Counted from the stretch's first letter, positions 24,880-34,215 are shown. The stretch is 64,000 nucleotides of DNA from Catenulispora sp. EB89 (GCF_041261445.1 NZ_JBGCCU010000010.1:62001-126000), one strand, 5' to 3'. Program-made: numbers and translations. The notes: generated by a model from the letters alone, not told the origin.

Positions 24880-27813
24880 GTGAGGGTGTACTTCGGCGTG
24901 CTCGGGCCGCTGCGGGTCGAGGTCGAGGTTGAAAACGGCGGCGGGCAGCACTCTGCCGCGGGTCCCGAGCGCCTGCCGCGATCGCCGGTGCTCAAGGGCC
25001 TGCTCGGGGTCCTGCTGCTGGCCGAGGGGCAGCGGCTCAGTGCCGGGCGGCTGCTGGACCTGGTCTGGGCCGACCAGGCCACGCAGGTCGGGCTCGGCGC
25101 GCTGCAGACCGGGGTCTCCCGCCTGCGGAGCTGGCTCGGGACGTTCGAGGACCCTGGCCTCGTCCTGGACTTCGACGGCAGCGGCTACAGTCTGCGCCTG
25201 CCTCCCGAGGCGGTCGACCTCGGCCGGTTCCGGCGGGCGGTGGCGCGCGGGGACCTCAACGCTGCGGTCGCGCTCCGGCGCGGGCCGGTGTTCGCCGACG
25301 CGGTGCGGGTGAGCCATACCGACCCACTGCTGCGCACCGTCGAGGAGGACGTCCGCGCCGCGGTGCTGGCCTGGGCCCAGGCGTCGCTCGCGGACGGGAG
25401 TCCGGAGGCCGCCCTGCCGCACCTGGACGCGCTGGCCCGGGACACCCCGCTCGACGAGCCGGTGCAGGCCGCGCGGATGCGGCTGCTGGCCGCCGACGGC
25501 CGGCCGGCCGAGGCGCTGCGGCTCTTCCAGGCGCTGCGGCAGCAGGTTGTCGACGAGCTCGGGGTGGAGCCCGGGGCCCAGGTGCGGGAGGCGTACTCCG
25601 AAGTCCTGGCCCTGGACGGCGACGTGCAGAACGTGGCGCCGCGGCCGCTCCCCGTCCCGGCCCAGCTGCCGCCCGACGCCGCGGCGTTCGTCGGGCGCGA
25701 GCGCGGGACGGTGCGGATCCGCCAGGCCCTGGCCGCCGGGCGCCTCCCGGTGATCGCCGGCATGGGCGGGATCGGCAAGACCGCGCTGGCCGTGCGCCTG
25801 GCCAACCAGGCCCGCGCCGACTTCCCCGACGGCCAGCTCTACGTCGACCTGCGCGGAGCCGGCACCGACCCCGCCGACCCGGGCCTGGTCCTGAGCGGGT
25901 TCCTGCGCGCGCTCGGGGTCGAGCCCGGGCAGATCCCGGAGACGCCGGTCGACCGCTCCGCGCTCTACCGCAGCGTCCTGTCCGGCCGTCGGATCCTGGT
26001 CGTCCTGGACAACGCCGCCGACGAGCAGCAGGTCCGGCCGCTGCTGCCCGGCGCGGCGGGCGCGGCCGGCTCGTCGGGTGCCGCGGCGCTCGTGACCAGC
26101 CGTACCGCGCTCACCGCCCTGGACAACTCAGAGCTCGTCGACCTGTCCGTACTGTCCCCGGCCTCGGCGCTGGCGCTGCTGGAACGGCTGGTCGGTGCCG
26201 AGCGGGTGGCCGCCGAACCCGAGGCCGCCGCCGAGATCCTGCGCGCCTGCGACCACATCCCGCTCGCGGTCCGGGTGGTCGGGGCCCGGCTCGCCGGCCG
26301 GCCGCGCTGGAGCCTGGCCCGGATGGCCGCGCTGGTCCGCGACGAGCGGGACCGGCTGGACCAGCTACAGGTCGGCGACCTGGCGATCCGGGCCAGCTTC
26401 GGGCTCAGCTACGACCGGCTGCCGGCGCCGGCGCGCCGGCTGTTCCGGCTCCTGGGCCTGCTCGACGTCCCCGACTTCGCCTCCTGGGCCGCCGCCGCGG
26501 TCGCCGACCTCGGGCTCGACGAGGCCGAGCGGCACCTGGAGTCGCTGGTCGACGCCCACCTGCTGGAGGTCGCCGGCGTCGAACCGCGGCTGCGCTACCG
26601 GTTCCACGACCTGGTCCGCCTCTACGCCCGCGAGCAGTCCGACGCCGAGGACGGCGCCGCGTACCAGCTGGCCGCCGTGGTCCGCGCGGTCGGCGGCTGG
26701 CTGTGGTTCGCCGAGCGGGCCGCCGACCGGATCCCAGGACCCTGTTACGCCCCGATCCACGGCTCCGCCCCGCGCCGGCCGTTTCCCGGCGTGTCCGGCG
26801 CGCTCCTGGCCGACTCGCTGGCCTGGTTCGACACCGAGCGGCCGGCGCTGCTGGCGATCACCCGGCAGGCCTGCGCGCTGAACCTGGTGTCGGCGGCGTG
26901 GGACCTGGCGGCCTGCCAGGAGAAGCACAACGACGTCCGTGGGTTCTACGACGAGTGGCAGACCGTCGACCTCGCGGTCCGCGAACTGTGCCGGGCGGCC
27001 GGCGACCGGCTCGGCGCGGCCGTGCTGACCCGCGGCCTGATCGAGGTGACGACCTGGACCGGGCCCGACGACGGCAGCCAGACCATGGTCGTCCTGCACG
27101 AGCGGGCCATGCGGCTGTTCGCGGAGTTCGAGGCGCTCGGCGTCGACCGCGGCGCCGCCGACGCCCTGGTGATGGCGGCCTGGAGTCTGGTCGCCCAGGG
27201 CCGGCTGCCGGAAGCGCTGGCCGTGGCGGGGGACGCCCTGGCCCGCGCGGAGAAGAGCGAGCACCCCGGCGGCCGGGCGCGCGCCCACCAGATCATCGCG
27301 ATCGCGCGCAGCGAGGACGACGACCTCGGCCTGGCCATCGAGCATCTGTCGCAGGCCCTGGAGATCGCCAGGGCTCTGGGTAACACCCGCTTCGAGGCCG
27401 CTGCGGCCCAGTTCCTCGGCGCGGCCTACTGCCGCGTCGGCGACGGCGAGCGCGGCGAGGACCTGCTGATCCGCGCGATGGTGATGGCCCGGGCCTTCGA
27501 CGACCGCTACACCGAGACCTTCTCCCTGCTGTACCTGGCGAAGTACTACGCGGCGATCGGCGATTCGCGGGCCAGGGCGGCCGTGGAGACCGCCGAAGCG
27601 ATCAGCCGCCGCAACAAGATGAGCCACCATCTCGCCGACGCGCTGCTCGTCCTGGGCCGCCTTGATCTGGCGGCCGGCGATCCGGTCGCGGCCGTGGCGC
27701 ACCTGGAGGAGTCCGTCGAGCTGTGGCGGCGGCGCGGCTGGGGATCGTTCCTCGCCGAGGCGCAGGAAGCGCTCGAGACCGCTCGCGCCGCGGCCGCCAC
27801 CACAGCCGGCTGA
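24880..27813 (+). CDS. SARP/AfsR-type regulator with ATPase and TPR domains
   Basis: A 977-residue transcriptional activator of the AfsR build. Residues 1-108 are an OmpR-like winged helix; 110-250 are the bacterial transcriptional activator domain (GRPAEALRLFQALRQQVVDE and LGVEPGAQVREAYSEVLA). An NB-ARC-type ATPase follows, with Walker A GMGGIGKT at 294-301 and Walker B RILVVLDNAAD at 371-381. The C-terminal half is tetratricopeptide-like helices for signal or partner binding. Start GTG 24880 has no strong ribosome binding site. The 11-bp direct repeats upstream suggest autoactivation; the same repeats precede the next gene, its likely target. Confidence 0.93.
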   Translation: MRVYFGVLGPLRVEVEVENGGGQHSAAGPERLPRSPVLKGLLGVLLLAEGQRLSAGRLLDLVWADQATQVGLGALQTGVSRLRSWLGTFEDPGLVLDFDGSGYSLRLPPEAVDLGRFRRAVARGDLNAAVALRRGPVFADAVRVSHTDPLLRTVEEDVRAAVLAWAQASLADGSPEAALPHLDALARDTPLDEPVQAARMRLLAADGRPAEALRLFQALRQQVVDELGVEPGAQVREAYSEVLALDGDVQNVAPRPLPVPAQLPPDAAAFVGRERGTVRIRQALAAGRLPVIAGMGGIGKTALAVRLANQARADFPDGQLYVDLRGAGTDPADPGLVLSGFLRALGVEPGQIPETPVDRSALYRSVLSGRRILVVLDNAADEQQVRPLLPGAAGAAGSSGAAALVTSRTALTALDNSELVDLSVLSPASALALLERLVGAERVAAEPEAAAEILRACDHIPLAVRVVGARLAGRPRWSLARMAALVRDERDRLDQLQVGDLAIRASFGLSYDRLPAPARRLFRLLGLLDVPDFASWAAAAVADLGLDEAERHLESLVDAHLLEVAGVEPRLRYRFHDLVRLYAREQSDAEDGAAYQLAAVVRAVGGWLWFAERAADRIPGPCYAPIHGSAPRRPFPGVSGALLADSLAWFDTERPALLAITRQACALNLVSAAWDLAACQEKHNDVRGFYDEWQTVDLAVRELCRAAGDRLGAAVLTRGLIEVTTWTGPDDGSQTMVVLHERAMRLFAEFEALGVDRGAADALVMAAWSLVAQGRLPEALAVAGDALARAEKSEHPGGRARAHQIIAIARSEDDDLGLAIEHLSQALEIARALGNTRFEAAAAQFLGAAYCRVGDGERGEDLLIRAMVMARAFDDRYTETFSLLYLAKYYAAIGDSRARAAVETAEAISRRNKMSHHLADALLVLGRLDLAAGDPVAAVAHLEESVELWRRRGWGSFLAEAQEALETARAAAATTAG

Positions 27814-27885
27814 GCCGCTGAAGTCGACGCCGAAGCCCTTGCGGCAGGCGCCGAAAGCACGCGGCACGCGCACCGTGGCCGATCA

Positions 27886-27917
27886 GTAAGCAATCCGTAA
27901 GCGCTTGTTCGTACTTT
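27886..27917 (+). promoter_or_regulatory. Second SARP-type promoter, upstream of the lytic fusion gene
   Basis: GTAAGCA at 27886-27892 and GTAAGCG at 27897-27903, again 11 bp apart, followed after exactly 8 bases by TACTTT (27912-27917). Layout and sequence match the site before the SARP gene. The start codon of the fusion gene is 62 bp further on. Confidence 0.82.
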
Positions 27918-27978
27918 GTCTTCAGGACCCTGCGGGGACAGGGTCCTGCCTGCTTGCGATGCCACCCGTAAGGAAGAC

Positions 27979-30513
27979 ATGAACAAGAACGGAAACCGGC
28001 GCGGATGGGCGCGGGCTCTGGGGTTGTGGCTGGCCGCCGCGCTCCTGGGCCTCGCGGCGCCGCTTCTCGCGCCGACCGCCGCCTCGGCCGACGGGCCGCC
28101 GACGGGTAACGAGAAACCCGTGCTCCTGCTGCACGGCTACGAGCTGTTCTCCGGCCCGGACTGCGGTGCGCAGGACATGTGGGGCCCGGCGATCGACCTG
28201 TTCCACCAGTGGGGGTGGAAGGGCCAGATCCACACCATGGCCTACTACACCAGCGACACGAACTGCACCGACCGGTTCGCCAGCGGCGACGGCACGCAGT
28301 CGATCAACGACCTGGGCCGCCAGCTCGCCTGGTACATCTACAACCACGACGCCGCGTGGGGCGGCGGCCAGGTGGCCGTCGTCGCGCACTCCATGGGCGG
28401 CCTGATCATCCGGGACGCGATCGGCGGGACCCGCACCCACCGCTCCGGCTACCCGCCGTCGATCCCGGTCGACAACGTGGTCACCCTCGGCACGCCGCAC
28501 CAGGGCACGCTCTGGGCGACCAGCCAGGAGTGCCGGGTCAGCCACGCGGCCAGCTGGAGCAACGAGTGCTTCCAGATGATCCCGGGCTCGGACTTCCTCA
28601 ACGGCCTGCCGGTGGACTCCGGCGAGGACACGAAGTGGGCCGCGATCGGCGCGGTCGAGGACGGGGTCGTCGGCGGCGACTCGGCGGTCGGCCTGTCGGT
28701 GGCCAGCCCGCAGATCCGCTTCGACGACAAGCAGAACCTGGGCCACAGCGAGCTGCACGACGGCGGCAACTCGCGCACCAGCGGCTGGACCGCGCAGTTC
28801 TCCTACGACGGCGGCCGGACCTGGAACGACCAGTACACCGGCTCGCCACTGCTGGAGGCGTTCCTCATGGCCCAGCGCGACCCGGGCAAGTTCACGCCCC
28901 CGCCGCCCCCGCCGCCGAACGACTGCAGCGCGCACGGCACGCCGACGTCCGCGGCCGCCGGCGCCGCGATCGCCGCGGCCTGCTCCCAGGAGAAGGCGGG
29001 GACCTGGTACACGTGGGGCGGCGGCCACGGCTCCGCACCCGGCCCCACCTACGGGATGGTCGACGCCACCGACCCGGTCCGCAGCAAGAACGACCCCTAC
29101 CGGATCGGCTTCGACTGCTCGGGCCTGGTGCGCTGGGCCTGGTCGCAGGCCGTCGGCTACGACGTCATGGGCGACAGCACCGCGGCCGGCATCTTCAGCA
29201 TGCCCGGTCAGCGGCTGGGCACCGACACCTCGGCGCTCCAGCCTGGCGACCTCGTGTTCTGGGGCGTCTCGAACGTGCACCACGTGGCCGTCTACCTCGG
29301 CGCCGGAAAGATCGTCGAGGCGCGGGAGTCGGACACGCACGTGATGGTGTCGGACCTGACCAGCCACGACATGTCCGACTACGCCGGCGGCCTGCGCTTC
29401 GCGGCCGGCGGCACCGGCGGCGGGAACCACATGACGTGGGGCTCGAACGTCAACGTGCGCTCGACGCCGTCGGTCGGCGGCTCGGTCGTCGTCAGCTTCC
29501 CGGGGCCGACACCGATCACCGTGGACTGCCAGAAGCACGCGGAGTCGGTGACCGCCGAGGGCGTCACCAACGACGTGTGGGCGCACCTGTCCGACTACAA
29601 CGGCTGGGTCTCCAACATCTACATCAAGGGCGGCTACTGGCTGGACGGCGTGCCCGACTGCGGCGGGAGCGGCGGCTCGGGCGAGCACTCGACGTGGGGG
29701 ACGAGTGTGAACGTCCGCTCCCAGCCGTCGGCCTCGGCCTCGGTGCTCACCTCCTTCGCCGGACCGACCGCGATCCACATCGACTGCCAGAAGCACGCCG
29801 AGTCGGTGACCGCGGCCGGTGTCACGAACGACGCCTGGGCGCACCTGCCCGACGTCAACGGCTGGGTGTCCAACATCTTCGTCAAGGGCGCGGCCTGGCT
29901 CGACGGCGTGCCGGACTGCGGCGGCGGCACCTCGGCCGGCTCCTACAGCTCCTGGGGCACGTTCGTGAACCTGCACGCGCACCCCTCCGCCGGGTCCGAC
30001 GTCAAGGCGACGCTGGCCGGGCCGACGACGGTCAAGATCGGCTGCCAGAAGCACGCCGAGTCGGTGACCGCCGAGGGCATCACCAACGACGCCTGGTCCT
30101 ACCTGCCGGACTACAAGGCCTGGGTGAGCAACATCTACATCAAGGGCGCGGCCTGGCTCGACGGGATCATGGACTGCACCAAGCCGCCGGCGCTCGACCC
30201 GGACACCGGCGGCGGCACCAGCACCGGCACCGACGGGCAGTGGAGCACCTGGGGGACGAACGTCAACCTGCACTCCCACCCCCGCACCGACAGCAGCACG
30301 GTCACCACGCTGGCCGGCCCGACGACGGTGCAGATCGGCTGCCAGAAGCACGCCGGCGCGGTGACGGCGGAGGGCGTCAGCAACGACGCCTGGTCGTACC
30401 TGCCGGCGTACAAGGCGTGGGTGAGCAACATCTACGTCAAGGGCGGGGCCTGGCTCGACGGGGTCATCGACTGCACCGTGCCGCCCGCGCTGGATCCCGA
30501 GACACAGACCTGA
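27979..30513 (+). CDS. Secreted lipase + NlpC/P60 peptidase + four SH3-like repeats fusion
   Basis: An 844-residue exported protein. The signal peptide is residues 1-38 (ALGLWLAAALLGLAAPLLAP). Residues about 45-300 form an alpha/beta-hydrolase of lipase type, with oxyanion start LLLHGYELF and nucleophile Ser138 in VVAHSMGGLI. A PPPPPPP linker (307-313) leads to an NlpC/P60 cell-wall peptidase domain (about 325-475), with Cys380 (GFDCSGLVRWAW) and His435 (VHHVAVYLG). Four related SH3-like modules of about 85-95 residues follow, each with a WGxxVNxxxxP start, a CQKHAESVTAEGV-type middle and a WVSNIYIKGxxWLDG end, with paired Cys. ATG 27979 follows AGGAAG. It is preceded by SARP-type repeats and lies directly downstream of the SARP gene. 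It probably attacks lipid and peptidoglycan outside the cell. Confidence 0.9.
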   Translation: MNKNGNRRGWARALGLWLAAALLGLAAPLLAPTAASADGPPTGNEKPVLLLHGYELFSGPDCGAQDMWGPAIDLFHQWGWKGQIHTMAYYTSDTNCTDRFASGDGTQSINDLGRQLAWYIYNHDAAWGGGQVAVVAHSMGGLIIRDAIGGTRTHRSGYPPSIPVDNVVTLGTPHQGTLWATSQECRVSHAASWSNECFQMIPGSDFLNGLPVDSGEDTKWAAIGAVEDGVVGGDSAVGLSVASPQIRFDDKQNLGHSELHDGGNSRTSGWTAQFSYDGGRTWNDQYTGSPLLEAFLMAQRDPGKFTPPPPPPPNDCSAHGTPTSAAAGAAIAAACSQEKAGTWYTWGGGHGSAPGPTYGMVDATDPVRSKNDPYRIGFDCSGLVRWAWSQAVGYDVMGDSTAAGIFSMPGQRLGTDTSALQPGDLVFWGVSNVHHVAVYLGAGKIVEARESDTHVMVSDLTSHDMSDYAGGLRFAAGGTGGGNHMTWGSNVNVRSTPSVGGSVVVSFPGPTPITVDCQKHAESVTAEGVTNDVWAHLSDYNGWVSNIYIKGGYWLDGVPDCGGSGGSGEHSTWGTSVNVRSQPSASASVLTSFAGPTAIHIDCQKHAESVTAAGVTNDAWAHLPDVNGWVSNIFVKGAAWLDGVPDCGGGTSAGSYSSWGTFVNLHAHPSAGSDVKATLAGPTTVKIGCQKHAESVTAEGITNDAWSYLPDYKAWVSNIYIKGAAWLDGIMDCTKPPALDPDTGGGTSTGTDGQWSTWGTNVNLHSHPRTDSSTVTTLAGPTTVQIGCQKHAGAVTAEGVSNDAWSYLPAYKAWVSNIYVKGGAWLDGVIDCTVPPALDPETQT

Positions 30514-30588
30514 GATGCGGTGTTCGTCATGGTCTCGACTGACTGACTGACTTCAGTGACTGACTCGACCGATTTTGAGGAGAATCCT

Positions 30589-30687
30589 ATGCGAAATCAC
30601 ATAAGCACCGCGGCGGCCTTGTCTGCTCCGAGGCCCCGAACGCGGCCTGTCCGCCCTACGGTCAGAGCCCGGGTCCGGTGCATTTGA
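30589..30687 (+). other. Short open frame with a good ribosome binding site
   Basis: ATG 30589 is preceded by TGAGGAGAATCCT (GAGGAG seven bases away) and opens a 32-codon frame, MRNHISTAAALSAPRP then Arg/Val/Pro-rich, ending RVRCI. It could be a leader or small basic peptide. No family is recognised, and chance cannot be excluded. Confidence 0.3.
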
Positions 30688-30727
30688 TCGTCTTGACGCC
30701 GGGGCGCCACGCTTCCTGTCCCTGATC

Positions 30728-30790
30728 CCACCGGGTTCCTTTCCCGGTGGCCCGCGGGGCCCGATCGCCGAGGGGGCGGTCGGGCCCCGC
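30728..30790 (+). terminator. Two tandem hairpins
   Basis: CCACCGGG/CCCGGTGG (30728-30750) is followed by a 16-bp stem, GCGGGGCCCGATCGCC against GGCGGTCGGGCCCCGC (30754-30790, one wobble). They isolate the AT-rich promoter downstream from read-through. Confidence 0.75.
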
Positions 30791-30997
30791 AGGGCGCGTG
30801 GAGCCCGACGCCGCTGGCATCGGTGTCGTTTGTCGAACGCGGCGCCCGATCCAGCACCGCGGTCAGCAGACCGCACCGGTAATTCCTTGGCTTATATAGG
30901 CATCAAAAGGCATAGCGACGTTATAGTCGGCCACCTTAATGCTTTTGAGTGAACCAATAGCCTTTGTTTCCTTTTGCCCTGGTTATCATCGTCGCTC

Positions 30998-32188
30998 GTG
31001 ACGAATGGTCAGGGCGTGATCGTCCTCGGTGCCGGCCCGGCGGGACTGGTGTCGGCCAACATCCTGAACGACGCCGGGGTCGACTGCGTGGTCCTCGAAC
31101 GCGCCGACCGCGAGCACGTGCGGACCCGGGCCCGGGCCGGGTACCTGGCCCCGAACACGGTGCGGATCCTGGAGCGGCACGGCCTGGCCGAGGGGGTGCG
31201 GCGGCGCGGACGGACGCACGGCGTCTGCGAGTTCCGCACCGAGACGACGCGCTTCCGCCTGGAGTACGAAGGGCTCGGCTCCGGGGAGCCGCACACCGTC
31301 TACCCGCAGCAGGACCTGGTCGCCGATCTCCTTGCCCGGTACGCCGAACGCGGGGGGCGGATCGTGTTCGGTATCGAGGCGCAGGCCGTCCGGGGTGCCG
31401 ACGGAACGCGGCCCGAAGTGCTGGCGCACGATCCGGACGGGATGCCGGTCACCTGGTCGGCGCGCTACGTCGCGGGCTGCGACGGCCGGCACGGGGCGGC
31501 GCGGCGCTCCATCCCGCCGGGCGCCGTCCGGCGGCACCGCGTGGACCACGGGGTGTCGTGGCTGGGGCTGCTCGCCGAGGCGCCGCCGAGCCTGGACGCC
31601 GTGGGCTACGGCGTGCACGGCCGTGGCTTCGCCGGGCACATGGCCCGCAGCGCCGACGTCACCCGGTACTACCTCCAGTGCGAGCGCGGCGCCGGCCCGG
31701 AGGCGTGGTCGCCGGACCGGATCTGGCAGGAGCTGTCCGTGCGCCTCGGCGCCGACCGGTTCGGACCGCTGAACCGCGGGCCGATCGTGCAGCGCGCCGT
31801 CGTCGACCTCGAGTCCGACGTCCTGGAGCCGCTGCGGTACGGATCGCTGCTGCTGGCCGGCGACGCGGCGAGCCTGATCAGCCCTTCGGCGGCCAAGGGT
31901 GCGAACCTCGCGGTGCTGGAGGCGGAGCTCCTGGCCGAGGCGATTGTCGCAGACCTCGTACATGGTGATCCCGAGCCGCTGGAACGGTATTCGCACCGCT
32001 GCCTGGAGCGCATCTGGCGAGCCCAGGAGTTCTCCGGATGGATGGTCCGGCTGCTGCACGGAACCGCCGGCGCCGACGGTCTCGGCGCGGACGGCTTCAC
32101 CAATGCCCTGCGATACTCGCGGCTGGAATCGCTGCGCACCTCACGGAGCCACCAGGACTGGTTCGCCGAGAACTATGTAGGCGTCTGA
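30998..32188 (+). CDS. PobA-like flavin monooxygenase (aromatic hydroxylase)
   Basis: A 396-residue FAD enzyme, the same length as 4-hydroxybenzoate 3-monooxygenase and colinear with it. It has GAGPAGLVSANIL, RTRARAGYLAPNTVRILERH, TVYPQQDLVADLL, AGCDGRHGAARRSIP, WLGLLAEAPP, RYYLQCERG, GDAASLISPSAAKGANLA, and the ending LERIWRAQEFSGWM and WFAENYVGV. It would add a hydroxyl next to a phenol using NAD(P)H and oxygen. Canonical PobA has GDAAHIVPPTGAKG where this protein has GDAASLISPSAAKG, so several positions lining the flavin and substrate pocket differ; a biosynthetic substrate is possible. GTG 30998 gives the expected N-terminus. A methyltransferase gene follows 87 bp downstream. Confidence 0.88.
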   Translation: MTNGQGVIVLGAGPAGLVSANILNDAGVDCVVLERADREHVRTRARAGYLAPNTVRILERHGLAEGVRRRGRTHGVCEFRTETTRFRLEYEGLGSGEPHTVYPQQDLVADLLARYAERGGRIVFGIEAQAVRGADGTRPEVLAHDPDGMPVTWSARYVAGCDGRHGAARRSIPPGAVRRHRVDHGVSWLGLLAEAPPSLDAVGYGVHGRGFAGHMARSADVTRYYLQCERGAGPEAWSPDRIWQELSVRLGADRFGPLNRGPIVQRAVVDLESDVLEPLRYGSLLLAGDAASLISPSAAKGANLAVLEAELLAEAIVADLVHGDPEPLERYSHRCLERIWRAQEFSGWMVRLLHGTAGADGLGADGFTNALRYSRLESLRTSRSHQDWFAENYVGV

Positions 32189-32275
32189 GCGCTCCCCCCC
32201 AATCTCCTGAAGAACACGCGCGTCCAAGGCGGACGCGCGATCCGCGCAACCCCAGAAACGAGGAAGCGTCCTTTC

Positions 32276-34072
32276 ATGCTGACCGCCTTTCCCGACACGG
32301 CCCACCTGCGCACGACGGCCGATCTCGTCCGCGACCAGGACACCGCGTCGCTGTTGGCACTGCTCCTGCCCGGGCTCGACGGATCGGAACTGCGGTCGCT
32401 CACCGAGCGCTGCCGCTTCACCCACGCCGCGGTCCTGGTCTTCCCGCCGGACTGGGAAACGCTGCACGCCGAACTGGCGGCGTGCGGTCTGGCCGCCGAC
32501 GTCGATCCCACGCCCAGCGTCGTGGTCAAGGAGCGGCTGGCGGCCCGGCACCGCCGCGACCCGGCCGCCCTCGACGTCCGGATCCTGCGTCCGCCGGTCC
32601 GGGGCCGCGGCGGCGAGCCCCGGACGGTCGAGGTGTTCGCGCTGCCGGTGCCGCCCGGTTCCGGCCTGGCGGAGGTCGCGGACGTCGAGCGGGCCCGGCA
32701 GCACGAGGCGCACGTGGCGTTCGACGTGGACCGCGCCGATCCGCTGCTGCTGACCGGCTTGCGCGCGATCCTGATGCGGCACGGCGCCACCCCGGACGGC
32801 GGCGGCTACAACCTGCACGAGAACGGCACGGTGTTCTACTTCGCCACGCCGCCCGATTCCAGGTCGGGCCATCGGCGGATGGAGCTCTACGCGAGCGGCG
32901 ACTTCCGGGACGTGCTGGCCGTCCACCTGGTCGAGCAGCAGGCGGACCAGGATGCTGAGAAGCTGCTGCGCTTGATGACCGGGGCGTGGACCACCCAGGC
33001 GTTGGCCGCGTTCGCCGAACTGGGAGTCCCGGACGCCCTGGATACCGAGCTCGGGACCGAGCTCGACGTCCTGGCCAAGCAGACCGGGCTGCACGCCGAC
33101 AGCCTGAACCGGCTGCTGCGGTATCTGGCGATGATGGGGGTGGTGCGCCGGGACGCCGGGAGCGGCGGTGGCGGCGACGGGATCGACGGCAGCAGCGGTG
33201 ACGGCGGCAGCGATGGCAGCGGCAGCGACGGCAGTGACGGCAGTGGCGACGGCGGCAGCTGGCGGCTCACCAGATTGGGCGCCCTGCTGCGCGCCGACGA
33301 CTCGCACTCGATGCGGTCCCTGGCCCTGATGTACGCTGGCACCTTCTACCAGTCCTTCACCGGCCTGACCCACACCGTCCGCACCGGCCGGGACGGTTTC
33401 GAGCACGTCTTCGGCACCCACCACTTCGAGCACTTCGCCCGGCACCCCGGCCTCACGGACCTGTTCCAGCAGTCGATGGCCGCCAGCGCGCTGATGTTCG
33501 ACCCGGTCGCGGACCACCCGGTGTTCGCCGCCGCCGTGGCGAACGCCGCCGCGCGCAGGCGCCCGGCCACCGTCGTGGACGTGGCCGGCGGCACCGGCGC
33601 GCTGCTCGGCCGGATCCTGACCGCGCATCCCGCGCTGCGCGGCGCGCTGCTGGAACGGCCGCACGTGGTGCCGGCCGCCCGGCAGGCGATGCAGGCCGCA
33701 GGGTGCGCGGACCGGTGCGGGTACCACGTCGGCGACTTCGCGGACGTGCCCGCCGGCGCCGACGTCTACCTGCTGTCCCGGGTGCTGCACGACTGGGACG
33801 ACGAGCGCTGCCGGGAGATCCTGCGGCACTGCGCGAAGGCCATGCCGGAGCACGCCGATCTGCTCGTCCTGGAGCGGGTGCTCCCGGTCGGGACGGTGCC
33901 GTCGTTGGCCGGCTCCTGGGACCTGCACATGCTGTGCAACGTGGGCGGCCGCGAGCGCCACACCGGCCACTACGCGCGGCTGCTGAGCGAAGCAGGGCTC
34001 GAACTCGTCGCGCATTCGCCGCTGCCGCTGGAAGGACGCCTGCTGCACGCGCGTAAGGCATCCCGCGCGTAA
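32276..34072 (+). CDS. O-methyltransferase with unrecognised N-terminal domain
   Basis: A 598-residue two-part protein. Residues about 1-225 form a domain I do not recognise (RFTHAAVLVFPPDWETLHAE, YNLHENGTVFYFATPPDS). From about 226 a plant-type O-methyltransferase follows: dimerisation helices (LLRLMTGAWTTQALAAFAEL), SAM motif VVDVAGGTGALLGRIL, LLERPHVVPAA, and the catalytic region LSRVLHDWDDERCREIL with the His that acts as base. A 34-residue Gly/Ser/Asp run (about 293-326) has expanded in the winged-helix region. The gene follows the PobA-like hydroxylase, so the pair probably hydroxylates and then methylates an aromatic compound, as in vanillate-type or antibiotic building blocks. Confidence 0.85.
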   Translation: MLTAFPDTAHLRTTADLVRDQDTASLLALLLPGLDGSELRSLTERCRFTHAAVLVFPPDWETLHAELAACGLAADVDPTPSVVVKERLAARHRRDPAALDVRILRPPVRGRGGEPRTVEVFALPVPPGSGLAEVADVERARQHEAHVAFDVDRADPLLLTGLRAILMRHGATPDGGGYNLHENGTVFYFATPPDSRSGHRRMELYASGDFRDVLAVHLVEQQADQDAEKLLRLMTGAWTTQALAAFAELGVPDALDTELGTELDVLAKQTGLHADSLNRLLRYLAMMGVVRRDAGSGGGGDGIDGSSGDGGSDGSGSDGSDGSGDGGSWRLTRLGALLRADDSHSMRSLALMYAGTFYQSFTGLTHTVRTGRDGFEHVFGTHHFEHFARHPGLTDLFQQSMAASALMFDPVADHPVFAAAVANAAARRRPATVVDVAGGTGALLGRILTAHPALRGALLERPHVVPAARQAMQAAGCADRCGYHVGDFADVPAGADVYLLSRVLHDWDDERCREILRHCAKAMPEHADLLVLERVLPVGTVPSLAGSWDLHMLCNVGGRERHTGHYARLLSEAGLELVAHSPLPLEGRLLHARKASRA

Positions 34073-34215
34073 GGCATCCGTGTAAGGAGGCTCGGCAGCG
34101 CGAGGACCGGGCCCTGCGAGGTGCTGCCGGCGAGGTGCTGCCGTTGGGGTGAAGGCGCGCGCCAGGACGGCGTGTTGGTGCCGACCTGGCACGTCGCCGA
34201 GCCCACAGTCCTTGC

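Larger units (their letters stand above)
30514..30997. other. Intergenic region with terminator hairpins and an AT-rich promoter zone
   Basis: 484 bp without a convincing protein gene. It holds one short open frame (30589-30687), two stacked hairpins (30728-30790), and from about 30890 to 30990 a strongly AT-rich stretch (TTATATAGGC, GTTATAGTCG, CTTAATGC) that probably contains the promoter of the PobA-like gene. Confidence 0.7.
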
